DNA of 64,000 nt from Arthrobacter citreus (GCF_009192745.1 NZ_VTFV01000002.1:186001-250000), one strand, 5' to 3'. Numbered from the stretch's first letter, positions 51,923-62,088 are shown. Notes: a model not told the origin generated them from the sequence alone. Translations and numbers: made by a program.

Positions 51923-51978
51923 CGAGAGGCCAGTTACGGCTCTTTTGAGCGTCCATACGAGCCGTAACTGGCCTCTCG
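51923..51978. repeat. Hairpin with 20-bp perfect arms, resembling the 900-955 palindrome
   Basis: CGAGAGGCCAGTTACGGCTC and its complement flank a 16-base spacer. It follows the SulP gene by 19 bp and lies about 90 bp before the amidohydrolase gene. Ends in CGAGA/TCTCG, as the 900-955 palindrome does. No T-tract. Confidence 0.85.
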
Positions 51979-52065
51979 CGGGAGGGAAAACCGTTGACTT
52001 TCTCAACTATTGTCGACAGGATGAGGTAAATCCGCTGGTCAGCTACAACAGGAAGTACCCCACTC

Positions 52066-52950
52066 ATGGTTTACACACTCGGCCTCGACGTCGCGGCCCT
52101 GGATGCCATTGACACCCACGTCCACATTGAAGTGGATGATCACGGGCACAACGCCCTGCCCCAGCCGCTGGTTGACGCCGCGTCCAAGCATTTCAAGACG
52201 GACGGGCCGCGTCCCGGCCTGGACGAGATCGCGGCCTATTACCGGGAGCGGAAGACCGCGGCCGTTGTCTTCACCGTGGATGCTTCCAAGTCCCTGGGAC
52301 ACCCGCCGAACTCCAGCGAGGACATCGCCGAAGGTGCAGCCCGCAACAACGACGTCCTGATTCCGTTCGGCTCCGTGGACCCCACCTCCGGTACGGACGC
52401 ACTTGCCCGCGCCAAGGTGCTGGCCGGGGACTACGGGGTCCGCGGCTTCAAATTCCACCCCACGGTGCAGAACTTCGACCCGAGCGACCGCGCTTTCTAC
52501 CCCCTCTGGTCCCTGATCCAGGATCTGGGTGTTCCGGCCCTTTTCCATACCGGCCAGACCGGCATCGGCTCCGGTCTTCCCGGTGGTTTCGGGCTGAAGC
52601 TTGGCTTGTCCAACCCCATCCTGCTCGACTCCGTGGCCGCTGACTTCCCGGAGCTTCAAATCATCATGGCGCACCCCTCGGTCCCGTGGCAGGACGAGGC
52701 GATTGCCGTGGCCACGCACAAGGCCAACGTCTGGATCGACCTCTCCGGCTGGTCGCCCAAGTACTTCCCCGCGAACCTGGTGCGGCACGCCAACTCGCTG
52801 CTGCAGGACAAGATCCTCTTCGGCTCGGATTATCCGCTGATCACCCCCGATCGGTGGCGCCGGGACTTCGACGCCCTGGAAATGAAGGATGAGGTCCGGC
52901 CCAAGATCCTCAAGGAGAACGCCGTCCGGCTGCTCGGGCTGGACTCATGA
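52066..52950 (+). CDS. Amidohydrolase-family metal-dependent hydrolase
   Basis: 294 residues, TIM-barrel fold. IDTHVHIEVDD is the first metal-binding HxH pair (His18, His20), VRGFKFHPTVQNF, ALFHTGQTGIG and IIMAHPSVPWQDE supply later metal ligands and FGSDYPLITPDR the catalytic Asp. Family of ACMSD and aromatic-acid decarboxylase-like enzymes. AGGAAG precedes ATG 52066. First gene of a seven-gene run; it overlaps the acyl-CoA dehydrogenase (ATGA). The pairing suggests a shared CoA-ester pathway. Confidence 0.85.
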   Translation: MVYTLGLDVAALDAIDTHVHIEVDDHGHNALPQPLVDAASKHFKTDGPRPGLDEIAAYYRERKTAAVVFTVDASKSLGHPPNSSEDIAEGAARNNDVLIPFGSVDPTSGTDALARAKVLAGDYGVRGFKFHPTVQNFDPSDRAFYPLWSLIQDLGVPALFHTGQTGIGSGLPGGFGLKLGLSNPILLDSVAADFPELQIIMAHPSVPWQDEAIAVATHKANVWIDLSGWSPKYFPANLVRHANSLLQDKILFGSDYPLITPDRWRRDFDALEMKDEVRPKILKENAVRLLGLDS

Positions 52951-54122
52951 GCGGGCTGTATTCCTCGGACCGGTACGGGTATTCCGAACTGCTGACCGGC
53001 CCCGAGCAGGAAGCGCTCGGCAAGCTCCGCGCCGTCCTGGACGAACAGGTCTCCCCGCTGCTGGCCGACTACTGGGAAGCGGGTGAATTCCCCGAACAGA
53101 TCCGCCAGCCCCTGGTGGACCTGAACCTGATGGCCCCGGACGGCGCCAGTGACGGCCAGGGCCGCACCTCCGGGCTCTACGGCGGATTCCGCAACTTCGA
53201 ACTGGCCCGCACGGATGCCTCCGTGGCCACCTACTACAACGCACAGTCCGGGCTGTTCCGCTCCACGGTGCTCCACGGCGGCAGTGCCGAACAGGCCGCC
53301 GACCTGGATCCCAAAATCCGCGCCTTCGAGTACACGGGTGTTTTCGCACTGACTGAACCGGAGCACGGATCGGACATCGCCGGCGGACTGGCGACGACGG
53401 CACGGCGCGACGGCGACAGCTGGATCATCAACGGAGCCAAGCGCTGGATTGGCGGAGCCGGAACCGCCGACGTGCTGGCGGTCTTCGCCCGCGATGAAGC
53501 CGACGGGCAGGTCAAGGCGTTCCTGGTTCCCAGGGACGCCCCGGGTGTCACGCTGACCAAGATCCTGCGCAAGACCTCGCTGCGGATGATGCAGAACTTC
53601 GACATTGAACTCCACGGCGTACGGGTTCCAGGTTCCGCCCGGCTGGAGAACATCAACTCCTTCAAGGATGTTGCGGCGTTGATGCGCCGGCTGCGCTCCG
53701 ACGTGGCCTGGATCGCCGCCGGCATGCAGGCCGGTGCCTACGAGGCCGCCGTCCGGTACACCCTGGCCCGGGAACAGTTCGGCCGCCCGCTGGCATCCTT
53801 CCAGCTGACCCAGCAGAAACTCGCCACGATGCTGGCCAACCTAACGGCGTCCCTGGGGATGGTCGTGCGCCTGACCCAGCGCCAGGAAGAGGGGATCTTC
53901 CGGGACGAAGATTCAGCCATGGCGAAAATGTTCACGTGCACCTCCCTCCGGGAGACCGTCGCGCTGGCTCGCGAAGTCGTTGGCGGCAACGGGATCACGC
54001 TGGATACCGGCGTCGCACGTTTCCACGCGGACGCTGAGGCCGTCTACTCCTACGAAGGCACGCATGACATCAACGCCCTGATCCTGGGCCGCTCAATCGC
54101 CGGGGTGGGCGCCTTCCGCTGA
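52947..54122 (+). CDS. Acyl-CoA dehydrogenase
   Basis: 391 residues. FAD contacts in FALTEPEHGSDIAGGLATTA and in the C-terminal EVVGGNGITLD; catalytic Glu in YSYEGTHDINALILGRSI, the position used by glutaryl- and isobutyryl-type dehydrogenases. Oxidises an acyl-CoA thioester to the enoyl form, passing electrons to ETF. Overlaps the amidohydrolase gene by 4 bp, so an operon. Substrate not identifiable. Confidence 0.9.
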   Translation: MSGLYSSDRYGYSELLTGPEQEALGKLRAVLDEQVSPLLADYWEAGEFPEQIRQPLVDLNLMAPDGASDGQGRTSGLYGGFRNFELARTDASVATYYNAQSGLFRSTVLHGGSAEQAADLDPKIRAFEYTGVFALTEPEHGSDIAGGLATTARRDGDSWIINGAKRWIGGAGTADVLAVFARDEADGQVKAFLVPRDAPGVTLTKILRKTSLRMMQNFDIELHGVRVPGSARLENINSFKDVAALMRRLRSDVAWIAAGMQAGAYEAAVRYTLAREQFGRPLASFQLTQQKLATMLANLTASLGMVVRLTQRQEEGIFRDEDSAMAKMFTCTSLRETVALAREVVGGNGITLDTGVARFHADAEAVYSYEGTHDINALILGRSIAGVGAFR

Positions 54123-54136
54123 TAGGGTCTGCGGCC

Positions 54137-55603
54137 ATGGAGAAAAACCTCGCCGCCTTCCTGGCCAGCTTCAACACCGCCGTCGAACTGGCCCAGCAGC
54201 AGCGTGCCGCGTCCTCGGACCGGCAGCGCCTTCGGGATGCCCTCAGCGAGCACCTCGGGCTGCCTGCCCAGGACGTGCCGATCGTGGTGGAATCGATTCC
54301 GTTCCACCGCTTTGCCGACGTGGACATTGCCATGGAACAGATAGCTGCCCAGGACCCGGAGAGTACGCTGATCGGCCTCGGCGGGGGACAGCAGCGCCAG
54401 CACCTCGGTCTGTCCGACATTGTGCAGGAGGAAGGCTACGGGTATATCCCGGTGGGCCAGCCGGACTTCGTCAACATTGCAGTCGGACCCGACAGCAGCC
54501 GGGAAGCGGTAGGCCTCGGTGTGCGGCTCTTCTCGCACGGCGGGGTCCCGGTAGCCGTCCTGCAGAGAAAGGGTGATCCGCAGACCGGCAGTCCCGACGT
54601 GCAGCTGGCCGTCATGGCGGCCGAGCGTCCCGCCGCGGCTGCTGTCCTGGCAGCCGTCCAGGAGCACCTGAGGGTCCACAGCATCCTGCGGGGCCAGGTT
54701 ATCTCGCTTGGCTTCGATCCCTACGGGCCCGGCGGTGCAGGCGTGAATTTCCTGCAGCGACCCTCGCTCCCGAGGGACAAGGTGATCCTGCCCGACGGCG
54801 TCCTCGAGAGGGTCCGCAGCCACGTCCTGGGTATCGCCGGGCACCGGGGACGCCTGCAGGCCGCCGGCCAGCACCTCAAACGCGGAGTCCTGCTCTACGG
54901 CCCGCCCGGGACAGGGAAAACGCACACCGTCCGGCACCTGCTCAGTGAGAGTCCGGGCACGACGGCGGTCCTGCTCACCGGCGCTGCGCTCGGCGCCATC
55001 TCGCAGGCGGCGAGCCTCGCCCGCGCCATGGCTCCGTCCCTGGTGGTCCTGGAGGACATCGACCTTGTTGCCGAAGACCGGAGCATGGGCCACGGTCCAC
55101 AGCCCCTGCTTTTCCAGGTGCTCGATGCCCTGGACGGTCTCGATGCCGACGCAGACATTGCGTTCATCATGACCACCAACCGGGTGGACATCCTGGAGCC
55201 CGCCCTGGCCCAGCGCCCCGGACGCGTGGACCTCGCCGTCGAAATCCCGCTGCCCGGTTCGGCGGACCGCGTCCGGCTCATGGAGCTCTACGCTCCCGCC
55301 GGCGTGTTCTCCCCGGGCGCCCTCGCTGCGGTGGCGGAACAGGCGGACGGGGCGACGGCGTCGTTCGCCCGGGAACTGGTGCGCCGTGCCATCCTCGCGG
55401 CAGCCGAAGCCGGAGAGGGTCCGGCCGACGGGCACCTTCTCGCGGCCGCGGCGGACCTGTCCGGGCAGCGCGAAGCCATGACCCGCTCACTGCTGGGCGG
55501 AACGGACCCATCCGCCGGTTTCACTGCGAACGGTGCGGGGCCTTCGCACGGCGTGCCCGCGCCCGGGCCCGGGATCGGCTGGGAGTACGGCCCGCTGAGA
55601 TGA
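54137..55603 (+). CDS. AAA+ ATPase
   Basis: 488 residues. Residues 1-200 are a unique N-terminal domain. A single AAA module follows: Walker A YGPPGTGKT (254-262), Walker B LVVLEDIDLV (302-311), sensor 1 MTTN and an arginine-finger region ALAQRPGRVD, with ATPase C-domain beyond. It resembles a CDC48/FtsH-type AAA without the protease. Fourteen bases after the acyl-CoA dehydrogenase gene and one base before the reading frame of the sigma-factor gene, so likely cotranscribed. Function unknown. Confidence 0.85.
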   Translation: MEKNLAAFLASFNTAVELAQQQRAASSDRQRLRDALSEHLGLPAQDVPIVVESIPFHRFADVDIAMEQIAAQDPESTLIGLGGGQQRQHLGLSDIVQEEGYGYIPVGQPDFVNIAVGPDSSREAVGLGVRLFSHGGVPVAVLQRKGDPQTGSPDVQLAVMAAERPAAAAVLAAVQEHLRVHSILRGQVISLGFDPYGPGGAGVNFLQRPSLPRDKVILPDGVLERVRSHVLGIAGHRGRLQAAGQHLKRGVLLYGPPGTGKTHTVRHLLSESPGTTAVLLTGAALGAISQAASLARAMAPSLVVLEDIDLVAEDRSMGHGPQPLLFQVLDALDGLDADADIAFIMTTNRVDILEPALAQRPGRVDLAVEIPLPGSADRVRLMELYAPAGVFSPGALAAVAEQADGATASFARELVRRAILAAAEAGEGPADGHLLAAAADLSGQREAMTRSLLGGTDPSAGFTANGAGPSHGVPAPGPGIGWEYGPLR

Positions 55604-55604
55604 C

Positions 55605-56144
55605 GTGATGGCGACGGCGGGGGTGCCCACCTCACAAAACACCGCTGCCGCGCGTTTACAGTATGTGGAAGTGAAACCGTTCGAAGCGATCGTCAGGGAA
55701 CACGGAGCTGTGGTGCTGCGCGTCTGCCGCGCTGTCCTGGGACCGGACGACGCCGAGGACGCGTGGTCGGAGACGTTCCTCGCGGCGCTGCGCGCGTACC
55801 CCTCGCTGCCCCCGGGCGCGAACGTGCAGGCCTGGCTGGTGACGATCGCCAAACGCAAAGCGATTGACGTGCACCGGGCGGCTGCGCGCCGTCCGGTCCT
55901 GGTGCCCGAGCTGCCCGACCAGGCCGGCGCCGAGACGGCCGGCCCCGGGCAGCATGATGGGTTGTGGGCGGCACTCCGGACCCTGCCGCAGCGCCAGCGC
56001 GAAACCCTGGCCTACCATCACTTGGCCGGACTGCCCTTCGCGGAAGTCGCCGTCCTCCTGGACAGCACGGAAGCTGCGTGCCGGCGGGCAGCAGCAGACG
56101 GCATAAAGAAACTTCGAACCCTGGAAACGGAGGAACTGCGATGA
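55605..56144 (+). CDS. ECF-type RNA polymerase sigma factor
   Basis: Up to 179 residues. Sigma region 2 covers 25-95 (CRAVLGPDDAEDAWSETFLA, and the -10-contact helix WLVTIAKRKAIDVHRAAARR); region 4 covers 118-172 (LRTLPQRQRETLAYHHLAGL, ACRRAAADGIKKLR). No region 1 or 3, as in ECF factors. The start is uncertain: GTG 55605 or a later GTG 55665, which would begin just before region 2. Its TGA overlaps the ATG of ogt (ATGA); alkB and alkA follow in the same way. A classical zinc anti-sigma gene is not present. Confidence 0.88.
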   Translation: MMATAGVPTSQNTAAARLQYVEVKPFEAIVREHGAVVLRVCRAVLGPDDAEDAWSETFLAALRAYPSLPPGANVQAWLVTIAKRKAIDVHRAAARRPVLVPELPDQAGAETAGPGQHDGLWAALRTLPQRQRETLAYHHLAGLPFAEVAVLLDSTEAACRRAAADGIKKLRTLETEELR

Positions 56145-56740
56145 CGCCGGACACCCTGGCCGGACTCAGCACCGGTGAAGACGCAGCCCTTGCCCGCCTG
56201 CACACCCGGCTCACAAGTGCAGCGCAGGAGCAGGACCTGCTGGACGTCGCCTACACCGTGATGCCCTCACCGGTGGGTGAGCTGCTGCTCGCCGCGACCC
56301 CGGCCGGCCTGGTGCGGGTCGGGTTTGGAATTGAAGGGCACGACGCCGTGCTGGCGCAGCTGGCGCTGCGGGTGAGCCCGCGGATCCTGGAAGCGCCGGA
56401 ACGCCTGGCCGAACCGGTCCGGCAGCTGGAGGAGTATTTCGCCGGGACGCGCAAGGTGTTCGACCTGGCGCTCGACTTCCGGCTGGCCACCGGGTTCCGG
56501 CGCACCGTCGTCGAGCATCTGCCGGATATAGGTTACGGTTCCACCGCCAGCTATGCGGCCCTCGCTGCCCTTGCCGGGAGCCCCGGGGCCGTCCGCGCGG
56601 CCGGCACGGCATGCGCCCGGAATCCGCTTCCGGTGGTGGTGCCCTGCCACCGCGTAGTCCGCTCGGACGGGAAGATCGGCAACTACCTGGGCGGCACCCA
56701 AGCCAAAGCCGCCCTTCTGGCGATGGAGGCTGCAGCATGA
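56141..56740 (+). CDS. ogt: Methylated-DNA--protein-cysteine methyltransferase with N-terminal extension
   Basis: 199 residues. Active-site PCHRVV with Cys169 (takes the methyl group from O6-methylguanine), the DNA-binding helix YGSTASYAALAALAGSPGAV and GTACARNPLPVVVP before it. The first 37 residues (to the VAYTVMPSPVGELLLAAT opening of the domain) have no counterpart in E. coli Ogt. GGAGG precedes the ATG. It overlaps the sigma-factor stop by 4 bp and alkB by 4 bp. The extension might serve regulation; that is a guess. Confidence 0.93.
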   Translation: MTPDTLAGLSTGEDAALARLHTRLTSAAQEQDLLDVAYTVMPSPVGELLLAATPAGLVRVGFGIEGHDAVLAQLALRVSPRILEAPERLAEPVRQLEEYFAGTRKVFDLALDFRLATGFRRTVVEHLPDIGYGSTASYAALAALAGSPGAVRAAGTACARNPLPVVVPCHRVVRSDGKIGNYLGGTQAKAALLAMEAAA

Positions 56741-57423
56741 CCGGAGCGCTGTTCCCCCGCGAACGCTCCGCACCCTCAGCAGGGGCTGTGCACGTACCCG
56801 GCTGGCTGGAACCGTCCCGCCAGCGCGAGATCGTCGAAGCGTGCCGGGCCTGGGCCGTGGGGCCGGTCCCCATGCGCTCCGCGGTGCTGCCCGGCGGGCA
56901 CAGGATGTCCGTGCAGACGGTCTGCCTCGGCTGGCACTGGCAGCCCTACAAATACACGCGAACAGCCAACGACGCCGGCGGCGGCCGGGTCGCCGACGTC
57001 CCCGGCTGGCTGATCGAACTGGGCCGTGATGCCGTCCGCGCCGCGTACTTCGCAGAAGGGGAAGCAGGCTACGCGCCGGACATCATCGCCCCGGAGGATT
57101 ACACCCCCGACACTGCGCTGATCAACTTCTACGCCCACGGCGCCCACATGGGGATGCACCAGGACAAGGATGAACGCTCCAGTGCTCCGGTAGTGTCCTT
57201 CAGCATTGGCGACACCTGCATATTCCGTTTCGGGAATACACAGACGCGCACCAAGCCCTACACCGATCTTGAGCTTGTATCGGGTGACCTGTTCGTCTTT
57301 GGCGGCCACTCCCGATTCGCCTACCACGGCGTACCCAAGACCCTTCCCGGCACGGCCGATCCGGAGACCGGCCTCGAATCGGGGCGGATCAACATCACCC
57401 TGCGGATGACCGGGCTCGAGTGA
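56737..57423 (+). CDS. alkB: AlkB-type alkylated-DNA dioxygenase
   Basis: 228 residues. The Fe(II)/2-oxoglutarate enzyme removes methyl groups from 1-methyladenine and 3-methylcytosine. Iron ligands His141 and Asp143 in HQDKDE and His197 in AYHG; the 2-oxoglutarate-binding arginines are in SGRINITLRMTG (Arg217, Arg223). INFYAHGAHMGM is the usual family block. ATG overlaps the ogt stop. Third member of the alkylation-repair operon. Confidence 0.93.
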   Translation: MTGALFPRERSAPSAGAVHVPGWLEPSRQREIVEACRAWAVGPVPMRSAVLPGGHRMSVQTVCLGWHWQPYKYTRTANDAGGGRVADVPGWLIELGRDAVRAAYFAEGEAGYAPDIIAPEDYTPDTALINFYAHGAHMGMHQDKDERSSAPVVSFSIGDTCIFRFGNTQTRTKPYTDLELVSGDLFVFGGHSRFAYHGVPKTLPGTADPETGLESGRINITLRMTGLE

Positions 57424-58337
57424 CCGGGAAACCCGCGGAGCCAGCAGTGTCGAGGACCCACCTTGTGCCCGTGGCGGAGCCGTTTCCCTGGATTCCGCTG
57501 GTCCGCAGCCTCGCTGCCCATGCGGTCCCCGGGCTCGAATCCGTGCAGTTCGGCGGTACGGCCGCCTCGGTCTCCCGCCTGCTTCCGGCGCCAGGGGGCA
57601 CGATGCTGGGAAGCCCGGTGCTGGTGGAGGTCGCCTTTGGCGCGCCGGGCAGTGTGACGGTCCGGTTTGCCGGCGGGGAGCCGGCGGACGACGATGCGGT
57701 GCTGGCCCGGCTGCGCAGGTGGCTGGACCTGGATGCCCCGGCCGCCGCCGTCGACAGCTTCCTCTCGGGGTTTCCTCTCCTGGCTCCGCTGGTGTCGGCG
57801 CGGCCGGGACTTCGGATCCCCGGAACCGTGGACGCGTGGGAAACGGCCGTGCTGACCGTGCTGGGACAGCAGGTTTCGCTGGCTGCGGCACGGACCTTCG
57901 GCTCCCGGCTGGTTGCGGAATTTGGCACACCCGGGCCTGGGGGTTTCCGGCTCTTTCCGTCGCCGCAGCGCCTGGCCGGGACCGGGGCGGACGAACTGCA
58001 GTCCGCCGTGCGGATCACCGGTTCCCGGGCAAGGACCATCCAGGCATTGGCAGCAGCAGTGGACGGCGGGCTCGAACTGGCAGGGACCGGTGCCGGTACC
58101 CGTGCCGACCTCCTCGCCCTGCCGGGAATAGGCCCGTGGACGGTGGATTACCTGGCGGTGCGGGCCGCCGGGGACCGGGACGCGTTCGTTCCCGGCGACC
58201 TGGTGCTGCGTCGGGCACTCGGCGTCGGAACCCCGCGTCAGGCCGCTGAACTCTCGGAACCGTGGCGGCCCTGGCGTGCCTACGCGCTATTTCATCTCTG
58301 GACCGCTGCGGCCTACGACGCCCCCGCACCCGCATAG
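57420..58337 (+). CDS. alkA: DNA-3-methyladenine glycosylase II, AlkA-like
   Basis: 305 residues. HhH motif LLALPGIGPWTVDYLAVRAA with the likely catalytic Asp260 in FVPGDL, the order seen in AlkA. An N-terminal AlkA_N-type domain (about 20-120) precedes it, as in Ada-AlkA proteins but without Ada. GTG overlaps the alkB stop (GTGA). The GC-rich tail continues to a stop at 58337. It removes 3-methyladenine and related bases. Last gene of the operon. Confidence 0.92.
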   Translation: MTGKPAEPAVSRTHLVPVAEPFPWIPLVRSLAAHAVPGLESVQFGGTAASVSRLLPAPGGTMLGSPVLVEVAFGAPGSVTVRFAGGEPADDDAVLARLRRWLDLDAPAAAVDSFLSGFPLLAPLVSARPGLRIPGTVDAWETAVLTVLGQQVSLAAARTFGSRLVAEFGTPGPGGFRLFPSPQRLAGTGADELQSAVRITGSRARTIQALAAAVDGGLELAGTGAGTRADLLALPGIGPWTVDYLAVRAAGDRDAFVPGDLVLRRALGVGTPRQAAELSEPWRPWRAYALFHLWTAAAYDAPAPA

Positions 58338-58366
58338 CGAACGCCCTCCGGGCAACCGCTGGGGGC

Positions 58367-58750
58367 TCAGGAACCCATAAGGGCCAGCACCAGTGCAAAG
58401 AGTGCCGGAATGCCCCGGATCATCGCGATCCGTGCCAGCGGCCACCTGCTGGCCAGCAGCACCACGGAGGCCAGCACCATGCACGCTGTGGAAAAGCTGA
58501 TGAGCGTCATGCCGGCCACGGGGTTGCCTACCCCCACGAGCAGCACTCCCAGCACTGCCCCGACGCCGAGGAACAGGTTGTAGAAGCCCTGTGTGTAGGC
58601 CAGCGGCTGGGTGGTCTGCGCATCATCGGAGGATGTGATTCCGTACACGCCCATGGTCTCCGGGACATTCCAGCGCAGGGACTCCAGCACAAAGAAATAG
58701 AAGTGGACGGCGGCGGAAACCAGGGTAAAAATAGCGGCAGCGACCAGCAC
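58367..58750 (-). CDS. DUF1304 membrane protein
   Basis: 127 residues with four hydrophobic segments, matching DUF1304 (LVSAAVHFYFFVLESLRW, TQGFYNLFLGVGAVLGVLLV). Proteins of this domain are small bacterial membrane proteins of unknown role. GTG 58750 follows AGGGGG. Converges on the alkA end. Confidence 0.85.
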   Translation of the reverse strand: MLVAAAIFTLVSAAVHFYFFVLESLRWNVPETMGVYGITSSDDAQTTQPLAYTQGFYNLFLGVGAVLGVLLVGVGNPVAGMTLISFSTACMVLASVVLLASRWPLARIAMIRGIPALFALVLALMGS

Positions 58751-59011
58751 GGAACCCCCTCGGGGCAGGGACCGCGCTGCCGTGCGCCTTTTCGGCGGGA
58801 CGGTCCGCAGCGGTCCGCGGTCCGGCCAATCTTTGCACCTGGGCGTTGCCCGGCCAAGGGTGGGAGGCGCTCCCAGTTGGCGGTGGAGACTAATCGGCGG
58901 CTAGCCTTGAACTGGCGGCAGCACCGCTGTGCCCCTGGGCATGCCCAGCTGCCCGCCAAAACGCCGTTAACGCCGGTTGGCCCCAAGAACAGCCCCTAAA
59001 GGAGCACCTTC

Positions 59012-60127
59012 GTGCGCACTTCCCGTTCACTCCGCGCCCTGGCAGTTGCCGCCGCCGCTGCGCTGGCGCTAACCGCCTGCGGATCTGACTATCCCTTGGG
59101 TGAGGAGCAGCGCGAAGCGGCCGAGAACAGCACATCCACGCTGTCCGGCATCATCTCCGGCTCGGGCTCCACTGCCCAGGGCCCGGCCATGGATGCCTGG
59201 ATTGGCGGCTTCCGGGTGCTGCACCCCAAGGTGCAGGTCCAGTACTCCCCGGACGGCTCGGGCGCGGGCCGCAACGCCCTGCTGGCGGGCGCGGTGCAGT
59301 TCGCCGGCTCGGACGCCTACCTGCAGGACGAAGAGCTGGGGGAAGCGCGTGAGGTCTGCGGGCCCGACGGCGCACTGGACATCCCGGCCTACATCTCCCC
59401 GATCGCCGTTGCCTTCAACCTGCCCGGAATCGAGTCGCTGAACATGGATGCGGACACGATCGCCAGGATCTTCCGCGGCGACATCGAATTCTGGAATGAT
59501 CCGGCAATCGCAGCCCAGAACCCCGGTGTGAAACTGCCGGAAACCCGGGTCACGCCCGTCAGCCGCGCCGACGATTCCGGCACCACGGAGAACTTCACCG
59601 AATACCTGCACGAAGCCGCTCCCGAAGCCTGGCCGAATGACCCCTCCGGCTCATGGCCCGGAGGCCTTGGCGGCGAAAACGCGCAGGGCAGCGCCGGCGT
59701 GATCAGCACCGTCACCCGCACCGAAGGCTCCGTTGCCTACTCGGATGACTCTGTGGTGGATGACTCGCTGGGCACCGTGAACCTCAAGGTGGGAGAGCAG
59801 TACGTTCCGATCAGCGCCGAAGCCGCCTCGATCGCCGTCGAGCAGGCCACACGGGTCCCTGGGCGAAGCGACCATGACATTGCCCTGCACCTTGACCGCA
59901 CCACCACTGCTCCCGGAGCGTATCCGCTGGTGCTGATCTCCTACCAGATCTTCTGCAGCGGCTATGAGGATGCCGACACCGTGGAGCTGGTGAAGACCTT
60001 CGGGCAGTACGTCATCAGCCCGGAAGGCCAGGAAGCCTCCGCCGAAGCGGCCAAGTCGGCGCCGATCCCGCAGGGCCTTGCAGAAGATGCCAAGGCGGCG
60101 ATCGAGAGCATCACCACGCTTCCGTAG
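59012..60127 (+). CDS. pstS: Phosphate-binding lipoprotein PstS
   Basis: 371 residues. Lipobox LTAC (Cys23) follows a signal peptide. Phosphate-site blocks GSGSTAQGPAMDAWIGGF, SPDGSGAGRNALLAGAVQFA-like and VSRADDSGTTENFTEYLHEA are intact. It binds phosphate outside the cell for the PstCAB transporter. No pstC, pstA or pstB follows; the next gene encodes a 66-aa protein. AAAGGAG precedes the GTG. So this PstS is either separated from its transporter genes or an extra copy. Confidence 0.93.
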   Translation: MRTSRSLRALAVAAAAALALTACGSDYPLGEEQREAAENSTSTLSGIISGSGSTAQGPAMDAWIGGFRVLHPKVQVQYSPDGSGAGRNALLAGAVQFAGSDAYLQDEELGEAREVCGPDGALDIPAYISPIAVAFNLPGIESLNMDADTIARIFRGDIEFWNDPAIAAQNPGVKLPETRVTPVSRADDSGTTENFTEYLHEAAPEAWPNDPSGSWPGGLGGENAQGSAGVISTVTRTEGSVAYSDDSVVDDSLGTVNLKVGEQYVPISAEAASIAVEQATRVPGRSDHDIALHLDRTTTAPGAYPLVLISYQIFCSGYEDADTVELVKTFGQYVISPEGQEASAEAAKSAPIPQGLAEDAKAAIESITTLP

Positions 60128-60293
60128 CTGCGGCGGACACCCCCCGCGAAGCTGAATACGGCCGCTGAGAAGGCGGTTTATCCCCCCGGCGAATATTCCC
60201 TGCCTGCCATCCTCGGCGGTCTTCGCTGGACCCCTTGCGCCCCTTTGTGGCCGGTGGCACCGTGGACTCACCGCGACGGAAAGGGGGCAAACC

Positions 60294-60494
60294 ATGCAAC
60301 CCATCAGGATCGAAAGATGGTGGCCGTATCTCGACACCACCGCCAAGCAGTGGCTGCGGGAGAACCTGCGGCAGGACGGGATTCCGCCCAAGGTTCAGGA
60401 CCGGATTGCCGAAGCGGGAGGCCCCGTCATAGACCCCATTCTGGGTGTTCAGGACTGGGACTTCATCGAAACACAGTCTGAGCTGGTGGATTAG
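60294..60494 (+). CDS. Small acidic protein (unknown)
   Basis: 66 residues: MQPIRIERWWPYLDTTAKQW near the start, then a helix and acidic C-terminus (ETQSELVD). No membrane segment. AAAGGGGGC precedes the ATG. Composition suits a real, well-translated small protein. I do not recognise a family. Confidence 0.75.
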   Translation: MQPIRIERWWPYLDTTAKQWLRENLRQDGIPPKVQDRIAEAGGPVIDPILGVQDWDFIETQSELVD

Positions 60495-60514
60495 CCCCGC
60501 GCTCCGGCCATGTT

Positions 60515-60558
60515 TGCTCATTTGAGTGGAACTGTGATGCTCACATGATAAATTGAGC
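60515..60558. promoter_or_regulatory. Direct repeat / operator-like region before mannitol dehydrogenase
   Basis: TGCTCATTTGA (60515-60525) and TGCTCACATGA (60538-60548) are spaced 23 bp start to start, close to two helical turns. CTCATTTGAG is itself a dyad and GCTCA...TGAGC spans 60539-60558. TGATAAATTG at 60546 could be the -10 region. Likely binding site of a sugar-responsive regulator. Confidence 0.45.
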
Positions 60559-60591
60559 CGCACCTATCCGCTCGTCCCACAGGTGTGACCC

Positions 60592-62084
<1,493 letters not shown>

Positions 62085-62088
<4 letters not shown>

